Assembly (NCBI GenBank): GCA_046327915.1
Contig: JAXLXO010000002.1
Coordinates: 378,660-442,659 of the forward strand
Origin: VGTK01 sp046327915
GTDB taxonomy: Bacteria; Desulfobacterota; Binatia; UBA12015
Direction: 5' to 3'
DNA: 64,000 nt
Numbering within the stretch: the stretch's first letter is position 1; every line of letters starts with the position of its first letter. A program made the translations under genes and the position numbers. Of the stretch, positions 18,056 through 25,786 are shown in pieces. Under the pieces are notes generated by a model. That model did no database searches and was not told the DNA's origin. It was given only the letters and a program-made list of their open reading frames with translations.

Positions 18056-18142
18056 AGCCCGTCCACGCCGCCGCCGCACGCGTCCGCGGCGGGCCGACGT
18101 GCTGGCACCGCGCTGGGCGATATGCGACCTTGCTCACCTCGC

Positions 18143-18868
18143 ATGCGCGTCCTCGTCGTCACCCCGACCTACAACGAGCGCGACAACCTCGAAGCGCTCT
18201 GCGCCGCGGTCCTCGCCTCGCCCATCCACGCCGACTACATGATCGTCGACGACAACTCGCCCGACGGCACGGGCCAGCTGGCCGACGAGCTGTCGGCGAA
18301 GGAGCCGCGCATCAAGGTCCTGCACCGCCCCGGCAAGATGGGGCTCGGCAGCGCCTACCGCCAGGCCTTCGGGCGCGCCCTCGCCGACGGCTACGACGCC
18401 GTGATCTCGATGGACGGCGACTGGTCGCACGACCCGCAGTACCTGCCAGACCTCGTCGCCGGTGCCGCCAACGCCGACCTCGTCATCGGCTCGCGCTACC
18501 TCAACGGCATCAGCGTGGTGAACTGGGATCTGTCGCGGCTGATCATGAGCCAGGTCGCGAACACCTACGCGCGCGTCGTGACCGGCATGCCGTTCCGCGA
18601 CTGCACCAGCGGCTTCCAGTGCCTGACGTCGCGCGCGCTCGCGGCGATCGGCCTCGAGTCGATCCGCACCGACGGTTACTCGTTCCTCGTCGAGCTCAAG
18701 TACCGCGTCGTGCACGCCGGGCTTCACGGCGTCGAGGTGCCGATCGTGTTCACGCAGCGGCGGGCCGGCACGTCGAAGATCTCGAAGGCCGAGATCGGCC
18801 GCTCGATGATCACGCCGTGGAAGATGCGCCTCGGCTTCTGGGACGGCGGCCCGCGCACGCGCGCTTGA
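18143..18868 (+). CDS. polyprenol monophosphomannose synthase-like GT2
   Basis: This 241-residue enzyme should transfer mannose (or a related sugar) from a nucleotide sugar to polyprenyl phosphate, giving donors for GT-C enzymes such as those at 13003 and 18906. Visible motifs are VVTPTYNERDN at the N-terminus, MIVDDNSPDGTG, MDGDWSHDPQYLP (metal-binding Asp), VIGSRYLNG and TSGFQC, all typical of DPM1. No transmembrane tail is present. An in-frame ATG at 18122 would add seven residues; 18143 fits the family N-terminus better. A second enzyme of this kind lies at 30085-30804. Confidence 0.88.
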   Translation: MRVLVVTPTYNERDNLEALCAAVLASPIHADYMIVDDNSPDGTGQLADELSAKEPRIKVLHRPGKMGLGSAYRQAFGRALADGYDAVISMDGDWSHDPQYLPDLVAGAANADLVIGSRYLNGISVVNWDLSRLIMSQVANTYARVVTGMPFRDCTSGFQCLTSRALAAIGLESIRTDGYSFLVELKYRVVHAGLHGVEVPIVFTQRRAGTSKISKAEIGRSMITPWKMRLGFWDGGPRTRA

Positions 18869-18905
18869 CGCCGCCTGCCGGCGCGGCTGGCGGAGGCTTC
18901 GCGCG

Positions 18906-20930
18906 TCAGCGCTGCGCGCGCTCGGCGCGGTAGAGGACGAGGTCGAAGGAGCGGCGCCCGAGCGTCTCCGGACGGCGCTCGACGGTCGGCTCGAGGATGG
19001 TCGCCGGCCACGCGAAGGTCGCGACCTGCTGCAGCGTGAAGCCGTCGGGCAGCGTCGGCGCGACCGCGCGCGCGTCGACCGGTCCGTCCGCGGTCGCGAG
19101 CCCGCCCGACAGCACGTAGAGCGGACGGTCCTTCATCGCCGGCACGTCGAGGAAGCGCGCCAGCGCGGGCGTGAACCAGTCCTGCTCGCGTGCGACCAAT
19201 GTCGTCGGGCCCTCGCCGAGCCACAGCGCCGGTGCCAGGTGCAGCCAGCCGAGCGGCTCCGCGAGGATCACGTACGCGTCCGGCGGCAGAGCGGCAGCGA
19301 CGCGGCGCACGAGGTCGTCGCCGCCTGTCTGCACGCGGCGTCCGAGGACGGGTTGCACGCGCAGCGCGCCGAGCACGATGGTGAGGGCGACCAGCGCGAT
19401 CGCGACGCGACGCTGGAGCGTCGCGCTCCCGGAGCGGCCCGGTGCCGGCGCGGACGCGGACGCGCGCAGCGGCGCGAGCGCGCGCACCGCGGCGAGCACC
19501 AGCACCGGCAGGACCACGGTGACCACGCGGCGCGACGCCCACGGCTGCAGGTCGGTCACGCGCGCCTGCACCAGCTGATCGATCGCCTGCAGCACGAGCG
19601 CGATCTCGAGCCCGGACCAGCGTCGCTCGCGCAGCGCACCGAGCGCGATCGCGCAGACGGTCGTCCACGGCAAGTAGAGCAGCACCGAGCGCAGCGCTGC
19701 GAAGTGCTCGGGCAGGCCGTCGCGGTAGAGCAGCGCGAGCCACGGCAGTGCGACGGCCGCGGCCGACCAGCGGCGCAGGAATCCCGGACGCGTGCGGTCG
19801 ACGCGGCGTCCGATCCAGATCCACGCCGCGATCCCGACCACCGCCGTGATCGGCAGCACGCGGTTGAGGATGAACCCGGTGGTGTAGCCGTTGTGGCCGG
19901 TCAGCGTGCTGACGAAGACGACGAAGGGCGCGTAGGCGAAGATCGCCATCCTGAAGATGCGGTTCGCGTAGTCGGTGGGCACGACGAAGGCGTGCACCAG
20001 CGCGTGCGTCGACAGCAGCACGAACGGCAGCAGCGCGCCCTGCGGCAGCAGGCGGCGATCGCGCGGCAGCAGCGCGCGCGTCAGGAGCAGCGCCGGCACG
20101 AACACCCAGAACTGCTCGAGGCGCGCGAAGCCCGACACGCCGAGCGCCACGCCGCACAGGATCGCGGCCGTCCGTCGCGCGCGCGGCGCCTCCGCGACCT
20201 CCGCGAGCCGTCCCGCCGCGACGCCGGACCACACCAGCGCCTGCGCGAGGATCTCCGGCATCAGGTAGCGCGCGAACCAGTGCTCGGGCAGCAGCACGGC
20301 GAGCAGCAGCGGTGCCGCGACCGCCGCGAGCAGGCCCGCGTCGAGCAGCGCCAGCAGGCCGATCGCCCACCACGCGGTCGCGGCGAAGAGCGGCCCGAGC
20401 ACCGCGATCGCGCGCTCGCCGCCGACGCGCTCCGCGATCGCCACCCAGACCGCGAGCAGATGCGAGAAGCTCGGGTACGCGACCGTTCCCGTCAGGTCGG
20501 GCAGCACGACGCCGCCGGGCAGCCGCGTCAGCGACATGCGCTGCGGGCTCAGGCTCGCACCGCCGAAGAGCTGCAGGCGCTCGTCTTCCGACAGGCTGGT
20601 GAAGCTGTCGTCGGGGATGCCGAGGCCGCCGCTCTTCGCGAGCCAGCGGCCGCTCGCGCGGTGGATGCTCGCGTCCTGGCTGAGCAGCGTCGTGTCCACC
20701 GTGGGCCACAGCGTCGCGGTGAGCGCGAGCGCCACCAGAGGCACCGCGACGCGTCCTCGCGACGCGACTAAGGGCGGCGCGCCGCGCAGCACGACGAGCA
20801 CCACGGCCGCCGCCAGCGCGGCGGCCACGAGCACCGGAGCGATCGTGAACACGCCCGCCTCGGCGAGCGTGATGCCGACCCACGACGCCGCGGCGAGGCT
20901 TGCCACCCAGGCGAGAAACAGGCGCTCCAT
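18906..20930 (-). CDS. large GT-C-like membrane protein
   Basis: A 674-residue integral membrane protein with at least twelve hydrophobic segments up to about residue 520 and a soluble tail of about 150 residues. The first large loop contains TLLSQDASIHRASGRWLAK, with an Asp at the place where lipid-linked-sugar GT-C enzymes have their base. VAYPSFSHLLA and FARYLMPEILAQ resemble loops of uncharacterised GT39-like proteins. It is last in a minus-strand run with the methyltransferases and GT2 upstream. It converges with the DPM-like gene across a 37-base gap. The enzymatic role is inferred from topology. Confidence 0.65.
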   Translation of the reverse strand: MERLFLAWVASLAAASWVGITLAEAGVFTIAPVLVAAALAAAVVLVVLRGAPPLVASRGRVAVPLVALALTATLWPTVDTTLLSQDASIHRASGRWLAKSGGLGIPDDSFTSLSEDERLQLFGGASLSPQRMSLTRLPGGVVLPDLTGTVAYPSFSHLLAVWVAIAERVGGERAIAVLGPLFAATAWWAIGLLALLDAGLLAAVAAPLLLAVLLPEHWFARYLMPEILAQALVWSGVAAGRLAEVAEAPRARRTAAILCGVALGVSGFARLEQFWVFVPALLLTRALLPRDRRLLPQGALLPFVLLSTHALVHAFVVPTDYANRIFRMAIFAYAPFVVFVSTLTGHNGYTTGFILNRVLPITAVVGIAAWIWIGRRVDRTRPGFLRRWSAAAVALPWLALLYRDGLPEHFAALRSVLLYLPWTTVCAIALGALRERRWSGLEIALVLQAIDQLVQARVTDLQPWASRRVVTVVLPVLVLAAVRALAPLRASASAPAPGRSGSATLQRRVAIALVALTIVLGALRVQPVLGRRVQTGGDDLVRRVAAALPPDAYVILAEPLGWLHLAPALWLGEGPTTLVAREQDWFTPALARFLDVPAMKDRPLYVLSGGLATADGPVDARAVAPTLPDGFTLQQVATFAWPATILEPTVERRPETLGRRSFDLVLYRAERAQR

Positions 20931-21056
20931 CAGCCCCGCTTCCCATGACAGGAAAGCGTGCGGCGCGCCAAGGGCCGCAGCGTGCGCGGTGCCGTCGGGA
21001 CGTCGCGCGGCGCCGCTCGCGGCGTGCGCTCGCGGCCGGTTACGCCGGCGCCAACG

Positions 21057-22040
21057 TCAAGCGCCGCGGCGGGCGGCGGCGATGAAGGCGTTGCCGCGGT
21101 CGGGCACGGAGAAGTTCAGCGCGCCGAGCGGCGAGCGCGCGACCGCCTGGCTCGCGGCACCGAGCGGACCGCCGAGCGCGCGGCCGAGCTGGTGGAAGAA
21201 GTTCCGCGCCGAGACCTCGCGTCCGAGGTGTCCGACCGACGACGGCTCCTCGAAGCCGGTCGCGCGCAGCAGGTGGCCGAGGCTCGCGACGCTGAAGTAC
21301 GTGAGGTGCTGCGGCGGGTCGTAGTAGTACCAGCCCGACCCGACCACGCGGCGCAGCAGCCCGCCGAGGTCCCCGGTCTCGGCGACCAGCAGACCGCCCG
21401 GTGCGAGCAGCGTACGGATGCGGCGCAGCGCGGCCGCGGGATCCGCGAGGTGCTCGATCACGTCGAACATCGTGACCACGTCGAAGCTCGCGGGCTCGAG
21501 ATCCGCCGTCTCGATGAGCCCCGTGCGCACCTCGACGCCGAGCTCGCGCGCGGCGAACGTAGCGCACGGCGGCACCGGCTCGAGGCCGATCGCATCGAAG
21601 CCCTCGGCGCGCGCCGCGGCGACGAAGAAGCCGTACGCGGCGCCGACGTCGAGCACGCGCGCGCCCGCACCGAGGCCCGCGATCCAGCGTGCGCGGCGTG
21701 CGAAGTTGGCGAGGATCAGCGGACGGTCCTGCAGGTAGCCGCCGTAGCCGCACTCGCCGGCGCCCGCGAAGTAGTCCTCGTCGTAGCGCGCCGGGTCGGG
21801 CACCGGGTCGGGCACGAAGTGGCAGCCGCACGCGGCGCAGGACGCGATCACGAAGCCGCGCTTGACGAACTCCGCCCGCCCCGGCGCACCGCACGCACGG
21901 CAGCGCAGCGGCCCCGCGGCGGCGAGGGACTCTGCATCACCGCTCGCGGCCGCTCGGTCCGCGGCGGCGTCTCCGCGCCCGCGCGCGGCCTCGTCTGCGG
22001 ATCCGACGAGCGCCGCACCCGGACCCGCTCGGGACGTCAT
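21057..22040 (-). CDS. methyltransferase with N-terminal zinc ribbon
   Basis: A 327-residue protein. After a low-complexity Ala-rich leader of about 45 residues comes a CRACG...CAACG pair, a likely four-cysteine zinc ribbon, then a class I methyltransferase core: RVLDVGAAYGFF, AIGLEPV, FDVVTMFDVIEHLADP and LAPGGLLVAETGD. The segment WYYYDPPQHLTYFSVASL is typical of the Methyltransf_23-type sugar or polyketide enzymes. The start ATG overlaps the stop of the upstream GT2-methyltransferase by four bases, so the two are probably made together. A zinc-ribbon methyltransferase of similar design is found at 45935-46990. The substrate is unknown. Confidence 0.78.
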   Translation of the reverse strand: MTSRAGPGAALVGSADEAARGRGDAAADRAAASGDAESLAAAGPLRCRACGAPGRAEFVKRGFVIASCAACGCHFVPDPVPDPARYDEDYFAGAGECGYGGYLQDRPLILANFARRARWIAGLGAGARVLDVGAAYGFFVAAARAEGFDAIGLEPVPPCATFAARELGVEVRTGLIETADLEPASFDVVTMFDVIEHLADPAAALRRIRTLLAPGGLLVAETGDLGGLLRRVVGSGWYYYDPPQHLTYFSVASLGHLLRATGFEEPSSVGHLGREVSARNFFHQLGRALGGPLGAASQAVARSPLGALNFSVPDRGNAFIAAARRGA

Positions 22041-23524
22041 CCGACCGCGTGCGCCGGCCGCGCCTCCGCGCGCCGCGCGACCGCGATCACCGACAGGCCG
22101 AACGGCAGGTTCAGCTTGCGCTCGAGGCGGTAGATCGGGACGAGCCGGTTCGCGATGCGCGCCTGCATGCCGGGCACGCTGCGGCGCTTGAGGATGCGTC
22201 CGTTGAGCAGCCAGCCCGGGATCGACGTCGCGTTGACGTGGATGTCGCTCTCGACCTCGAGTCCGCACTCGGCGAGCAGCCGGACGAGATCCTGGCGCTC
22301 GTAGCGGCGGTGATGTCCGATGGCCTCGTCGATCGTGCCGTAGAGGCGGCGGTGCGCGGGGACCAGCAGCAGCAGGCGTCCGCCCGGCTGCAGCAGCTCG
22401 CGCACGCGCTCGAGCGCGCCGCGGTCGTCTGCGATGTGCTCGAGCACGTTCAGGCAGATGATGGTGTCGAAGCGCTGCTCGGCGAGATCCGCCGGGATCG
22501 CCGCCGCGAGGTCGAAGGTCGTGACGTCGACGTTCGACGAGTTCTCGAAGCGGCGCCGCAGCAGCTCGACGTAGTCGGGGTCGACGTCGGTCGCGACCAC
22601 GACGTCGCGGTCGCGCAGGAACTGCGTCAGGTTGCCGGTCCCGGCACCGACCTCGAGCACGCGCTGTCCGATCGCCGGCCTGATCTGCTCGAAGAGGAAC
22701 GCGTTGTAGCGGTCGAGCGCGGCCATGCGGCGCAGGGTCGCGTGCAACGGATCGACCGCGCCGCGGTCGTCGGTGATCGCGCAGCGCAGCATCGTCCACA
22801 CCGCCGAGACCGCGTCCTTCCAGCCGATCTTCTTGCCCTCGCTGTACGAGCGGCCGCTGTACGAGATCGGAACCTCGTAGATGCGGGCGCGCATGCGGGC
22901 GAGCTTCGCGGTGATCTCGGGCTCGATGCCGAAGCGGTTCGACTGCAGCGTCATCGAGCGGACCATCTCCTTGCGGATGGCCTTGTAGCCGGTCTCCATG
23001 TCCGTGAGGTTCAGGTCACAGAGCATGTTCGACAGCGTGGTGAGCATCTTGTTGCCGAGCGAGTGCCAGAAGAACAGCACGCGGCGCGGATAGCCGGCGA
23101 AGCGGCTGCCGTAGACGGCGTCGGCGCGGCCGTCGTAGATCGGCGACATCAGCTTGTCGTAGTCGGCCGGGTCGTACTCGAGGTCGGCATCCTGGGTGAG
23201 GAAGACGTCGCAGGTCGCGGCCTCGAAGCCGGTGCGCAGCGCGGCCCCCTTGCCCTGGTTCACCTGGTGCTGCAGCAGAACGATGCGCGGCAGCGGACGG
23301 TTCGGGGAGCGCAGCGACGGCCAGCCCGCGGCCTGCTCCTCACGCAGCACGTCGCCGGTGCCGTCCTTCGAGCAGTCGTCGACGACGACCAGCTCGTCGA
23401 CCTCGGGCCGACTCGCGACGCGCTGCAGGATCTCGCGGATCGTGGCGCGCTCGTTGTACACCGGCACGATGACGCTCAACGTGACGCGTCTCGGGCCGCG
23501 GTTCGACCCCGGGGTGGTCTCCAT
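22037..23524 (-). CDS. GT2-methyltransferase fusion protein
   Basis: A 495-residue protein with two catalytic domains. Residues about 15-245 are a GT2 of the polyprenyl-phosphate type: SVIVPVYNERATI, VVVDDCSKDGTG, VNQGKGAALRTGFE, TQDADLEYDP and ETGYKAIRKE. Residues about 265-480 are a class I methyltransferase: VLEVGAGTGNLTQFL, VATDVDPDY, FDTIICLNVLEHI and LQPGGRLLLLVPAH. Fusion implies sequential transfer and methylation of one product, or simple co-targeting. It is separated from the amidohydrolase upstream by a strong hairpin and coupled to the zinc-ribbon methyltransferase downstream. No Shine-Dalgarno sequence precedes the ATG. Confidence 0.85.
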   Translation of the reverse strand: METTPGSNRGPRRVTLSVIVPVYNERATIREILQRVASRPEVDELVVVDDCSKDGTGDVLREEQAAGWPSLRSPNRPLPRIVLLQHQVNQGKGAALRTGFEAATCDVFLTQDADLEYDPADYDKLMSPIYDGRADAVYGSRFAGYPRRVLFFWHSLGNKMLTTLSNMLCDLNLTDMETGYKAIRKEMVRSMTLQSNRFGIEPEITAKLARMRARIYEVPISYSGRSYSEGKKIGWKDAVSAVWTMLRCAITDDRGAVDPLHATLRRMAALDRYNAFLFEQIRPAIGQRVLEVGAGTGNLTQFLRDRDVVVATDVDPDYVELLRRRFENSSNVDVTTFDLAAAIPADLAEQRFDTIICLNVLEHIADDRGALERVRELLQPGGRLLLLVPAHRRLYGTIDEAIGHHRRYERQDLVRLLAECGLEVESDIHVNATSIPGWLLNGRILKRRSVPGMQARIANRLVPIYRLERKLNLPFGLSVIAVARRAEARPAHAVG

Positions 23525-23542
23525 CGAAGGGAGAGAATCGCA

Positions 23543-23573
23543 CGCCGCGCCCGTCTCGTCGACGGGCGCGGCG
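23543..23573 (-). terminator. hairpin terminator after the amidohydrolase gene
   Basis: Perfect 13-base inverted repeat (23543-23555 with 23561-23573) around a five-base loop, 17 bases past the amidohydrolase stop on the minus strand. It is followed by a pyrimidine-rich stretch (TTCTCTCC) rather than a pure T run, so it is terminator-like but not textbook. Confidence 0.55.
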
Positions 23574-23589
23574 CGGATCGGGTCGGAAC

Positions 23590-24753
23590 TTAATCCAGCT
23601 TGTAGAGCTTTGCCGCGTTGCCCGCGCAGATCTTGTAGCGCTCCTCATCGGGAACGCCCGCGAACATCTCGTTCGCGATCTTGCGGGAGTACGGCCAGTC
23701 GGAGATGTGGTGCGGGTAGTCCGTCGACCACATCATGTTGTCGATGCCGATGTCGTGCCGGTTCCGGACGCCGTAGAAGTCCTGCACGAAGGTCAGCAGC
23801 CAGTTGCGGTGGAAGTACTCGCTCGGCAGCAGCTCGAGCTCGACCTTCGCCCAGTGACGGTTGCGCCACCAGCGGTCGTCCATCTGCTCGAGGAGCCACG
23901 GAATCCAGCCCGCGCCGGCCTCGACCGAGACGAACTTGAGGGTCGGGAAGCGGTCGAAGAGGCCCGACATGACGGTGTCGGCGATGATCGGCGGCATCGA
24001 GTCGATGCCCGCGATCGAGTACTTCGACACCGTCTGCTGGCCCGCGGTCAGGAGGCCCGTCGGCTCGAACTTGCCGGTCGTCGTGGTGGCGCCGGTCGCG
24101 GTCGCCTTCGACACCGTTCCGAGGTGGATCGAGCACGGCATGTCGAGCTCGATCGCGACCTTCCAGAACTCGTCGTCCTCCTTCGAGAGCGACGGCGCAC
24201 CGCACGGCCACGACGACAGGATCACGCCGCGCATGCCGAGCTCCTTCGCGCGCCGCATCTCCTTGATCGCCGCCTCGACGCCGAGGTTCGGCATCTGGGC
24301 GAGGCCGATCAGGCGCTTCTTGTCCGGCGCGGAGAACTCCTTCGCCATCCAGTTGTTGTAGGCCTGGATGCCGGCGAGGTGGAACTCGGCGTCGTCGTCG
24401 AGCATGTAGTGGCGCATCGTGCGCTGCGACGGGTAGAGGACCTCGGCCGCGACACCGTCCTCGTCCTGCTCGATGAGGCGCGCGGCACCGTCGAAGGCGC
24501 CGGCGTTGATCTTGTCGTACTTGGCCCCCTCCCACTTGAAGGCTTCGTACGTGCGGCCGCGGTAGGTGGTCACCAGTCCGAGCGGCACCGGCTTGGGGGC
24601 CGAGCCGTACTGCCAGGCGTCGCCGCCCTCCGCGTCCTTGACCAGCTTCGGCGCACGGTCGAGGAACTCCGGCTGCAGCCACTTCTTCCACAGATCCGGC
24701 GACTCGACGACGTGCGAGTCGGCCGAGATGAGCCGATTCGGATCCTTTGCCAT
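23590..24753 (-). CDS. amidohydrolase 2 family metal-dependent hydrolase
   Basis: A 387-residue TIM-barrel hydrolase of the Amidohydro_2 (ACMSD/decarboxylase-like) family. LISADSHVVESPDLW near residue 8 is the D-x-H opening that replaces H-x-H in many relatives. CSIHLGT near residue 216 supplies a metal His, and WSTDYPHHISDWP near 347 the conserved C-terminal Asp and His. Such enzymes hydrolyse or decarboxylate cyclic and aromatic compounds; the substrate cannot be read from sequence. A good ribosome binding site (GAGGGAGAAA then ATG) precedes it. It has its own 5' gap and a 3' hairpin, so it looks like a monocistronic gene unrelated to the glycan genes around it. Confidence 0.85.
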   Translation of the reverse strand: MAKDPNRLISADSHVVESPDLWKKWLQPEFLDRAPKLVKDAEGGDAWQYGSAPKPVPLGLVTTYRGRTYEAFKWEGAKYDKINAGAFDGAARLIEQDEDGVAAEVLYPSQRTMRHYMLDDDAEFHLAGIQAYNNWMAKEFSAPDKKRLIGLAQMPNLGVEAAIKEMRRAKELGMRGVILSSWPCGAPSLSKEDDEFWKVAIELDMPCSIHLGTVSKATATGATTTTGKFEPTGLLTAGQQTVSKYSIAGIDSMPPIIADTVMSGLFDRFPTLKFVSVEAGAGWIPWLLEQMDDRWWRNRHWAKVELELLPSEYFHRNWLLTFVQDFYGVRNRHDIGIDNMMWSTDYPHHISDWPYSRKIANEMFAGVPDEERYKICAGNAAKLYKLD

Positions 24754-24907
24754 TTTCTCCCTCAGAGCTGCGGGCTACGTTTCGTGTACCAGACGCTACA
24801 GGCTTTCCGGAGGAATGCCAGTACGCCACCCGGGCGCGGCCTTCCGGGAGGCGCCTCGCCGGACGAACCAACGCTCGTTTGTCGCCCAGGGGGCTCGATC
24901 CGTCAAC

Positions 24908-24926
24908 CCCGCCTTTCGCGGGCGGG
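24908..24926 (-). terminator. hairpin at the end of the minus-strand glycan block
   Basis: CCCGCC (24908-24913) pairs with GGCGGG (24921-24926) around a seven-base loop, just past the TGA of the gene ending at 24929. On the minus strand it is followed by GGTTGAC, with no T run. It could end transcription of the long block that starts near 33361. Confidence 0.35.
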
Positions 24927-24928
24927 CG

Positions 24929-25786
24929 TCAGCCCCGCCGCGCGATGGCGAGCAGGTCGATCCACTGCGGCGGCTCCGCGGTCGCGATCGAGAAGTCGCC
25001 CGTCGTCAGCTCGACGAGGGCCCTGCCCTGCGCCGCGACGCGCGAGCGCACCAGCAGCGCGAGGCGCGCGAAGGCCCACTTCACGAAGCGGTCGGGCAGC
25101 AGCTTCCTGAGCCCGAGCGGATCGAGGCGCAGGATCTTCTGCGCCTGCGCGCCGCGCGCGCGCTCGAACGCGTAGACGCGCTCGGTCCCGACGACGCCAC
25201 GCACTTCCACGCTGGCGAAGAAGCGCTCGAGCAGCGCCTTCAGCTCCGGCGCCGTGTACTCGTGCACGTGGTACGGGTTCTCCGACACGCTGGCGAGGCG
25301 GTTCGGCGTGGTCAGGATCAGCACGCCGCCCGGCTTGACGCACGCGGCGGCGGCCGAGAGGAACGGCGCCGGGTCGTCGAGGTGCTCGAGCACCTGGAAG
25401 TTGGTCACCACGTCGAACTCGCCGGGCGACTGCTTCGCGAGGTCGAGCAGGTTCACCGCCCGGTACTCGAGGTTCGCCGCCTGGTGGCGCGCACGCGCCA
25501 GCTCCAGCGCGGGCGCGTTGTAGTCGACGCCGACCACGCGCGCCGCGTGCCGCGCCATGAGCGCCGCGCCGTAGCCCTCGCCGCAGCCCGCCTCGAGCAC
25601 GTTCTTCCCGGCGATGAACGGCTCCATCAGGTGGTAGGCGGCGAGGTGCCGCGCCATGTCGGGCGCGAAGCGCGCGTCCTCGGCGGCGAGCCGCTCGCCG
25701 GTGTACGCGGCGGGGGCACTCCATGCCGATGCGCGCGCCGCTTCCGCGGCACGGTCTGCACTGGTCGTCTGCTGCTGTCCGCTCAC
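24929..25786 (-). CDS. class I SAM-dependent methyltransferase
   Basis: A 285-residue methyltransferase. Its start is GTG 25786, overlapping the stop of the next gene upstream by four bases. Motifs: NVLEAGCGEGYGAALMA near residue 60, VVGVDYNAPALELARA, FDVVTNFQVLEHLDDP and VKPGGVLILTTPNRL. The segment NPYHVHEYTAPELKALLE is typical of Methyltransf_25/31 enzymes in polysaccharide clusters. It is the last gene of the coupled set DPM-like GT2, GT4, GT-C/HEAT and methyltransferase. It probably methylates a sugar of the same glycan; the exact substrate is unknown. Confidence 0.82.
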   Translation of the reverse strand: MSGQQQTTSADRAAEAARASAWSAPAAYTGERLAAEDARFAPDMARHLAAYHLMEPFIAGKNVLEAGCGEGYGAALMARHAARVVGVDYNAPALELARARHQAANLEYRAVNLLDLAKQSPGEFDVVTNFQVLEHLDDPAPFLSAAAACVKPGGVLILTTPNRLASVSENPYHVHEYTAPELKALLERFFASVEVRGVVGTERVYAFERARGAQAQKILRLDPLGLRKLLPDRFVKWAFARLALLVRSRVAAQGRALVELTTGDFSIATAEPPQWIDLLAIARRG

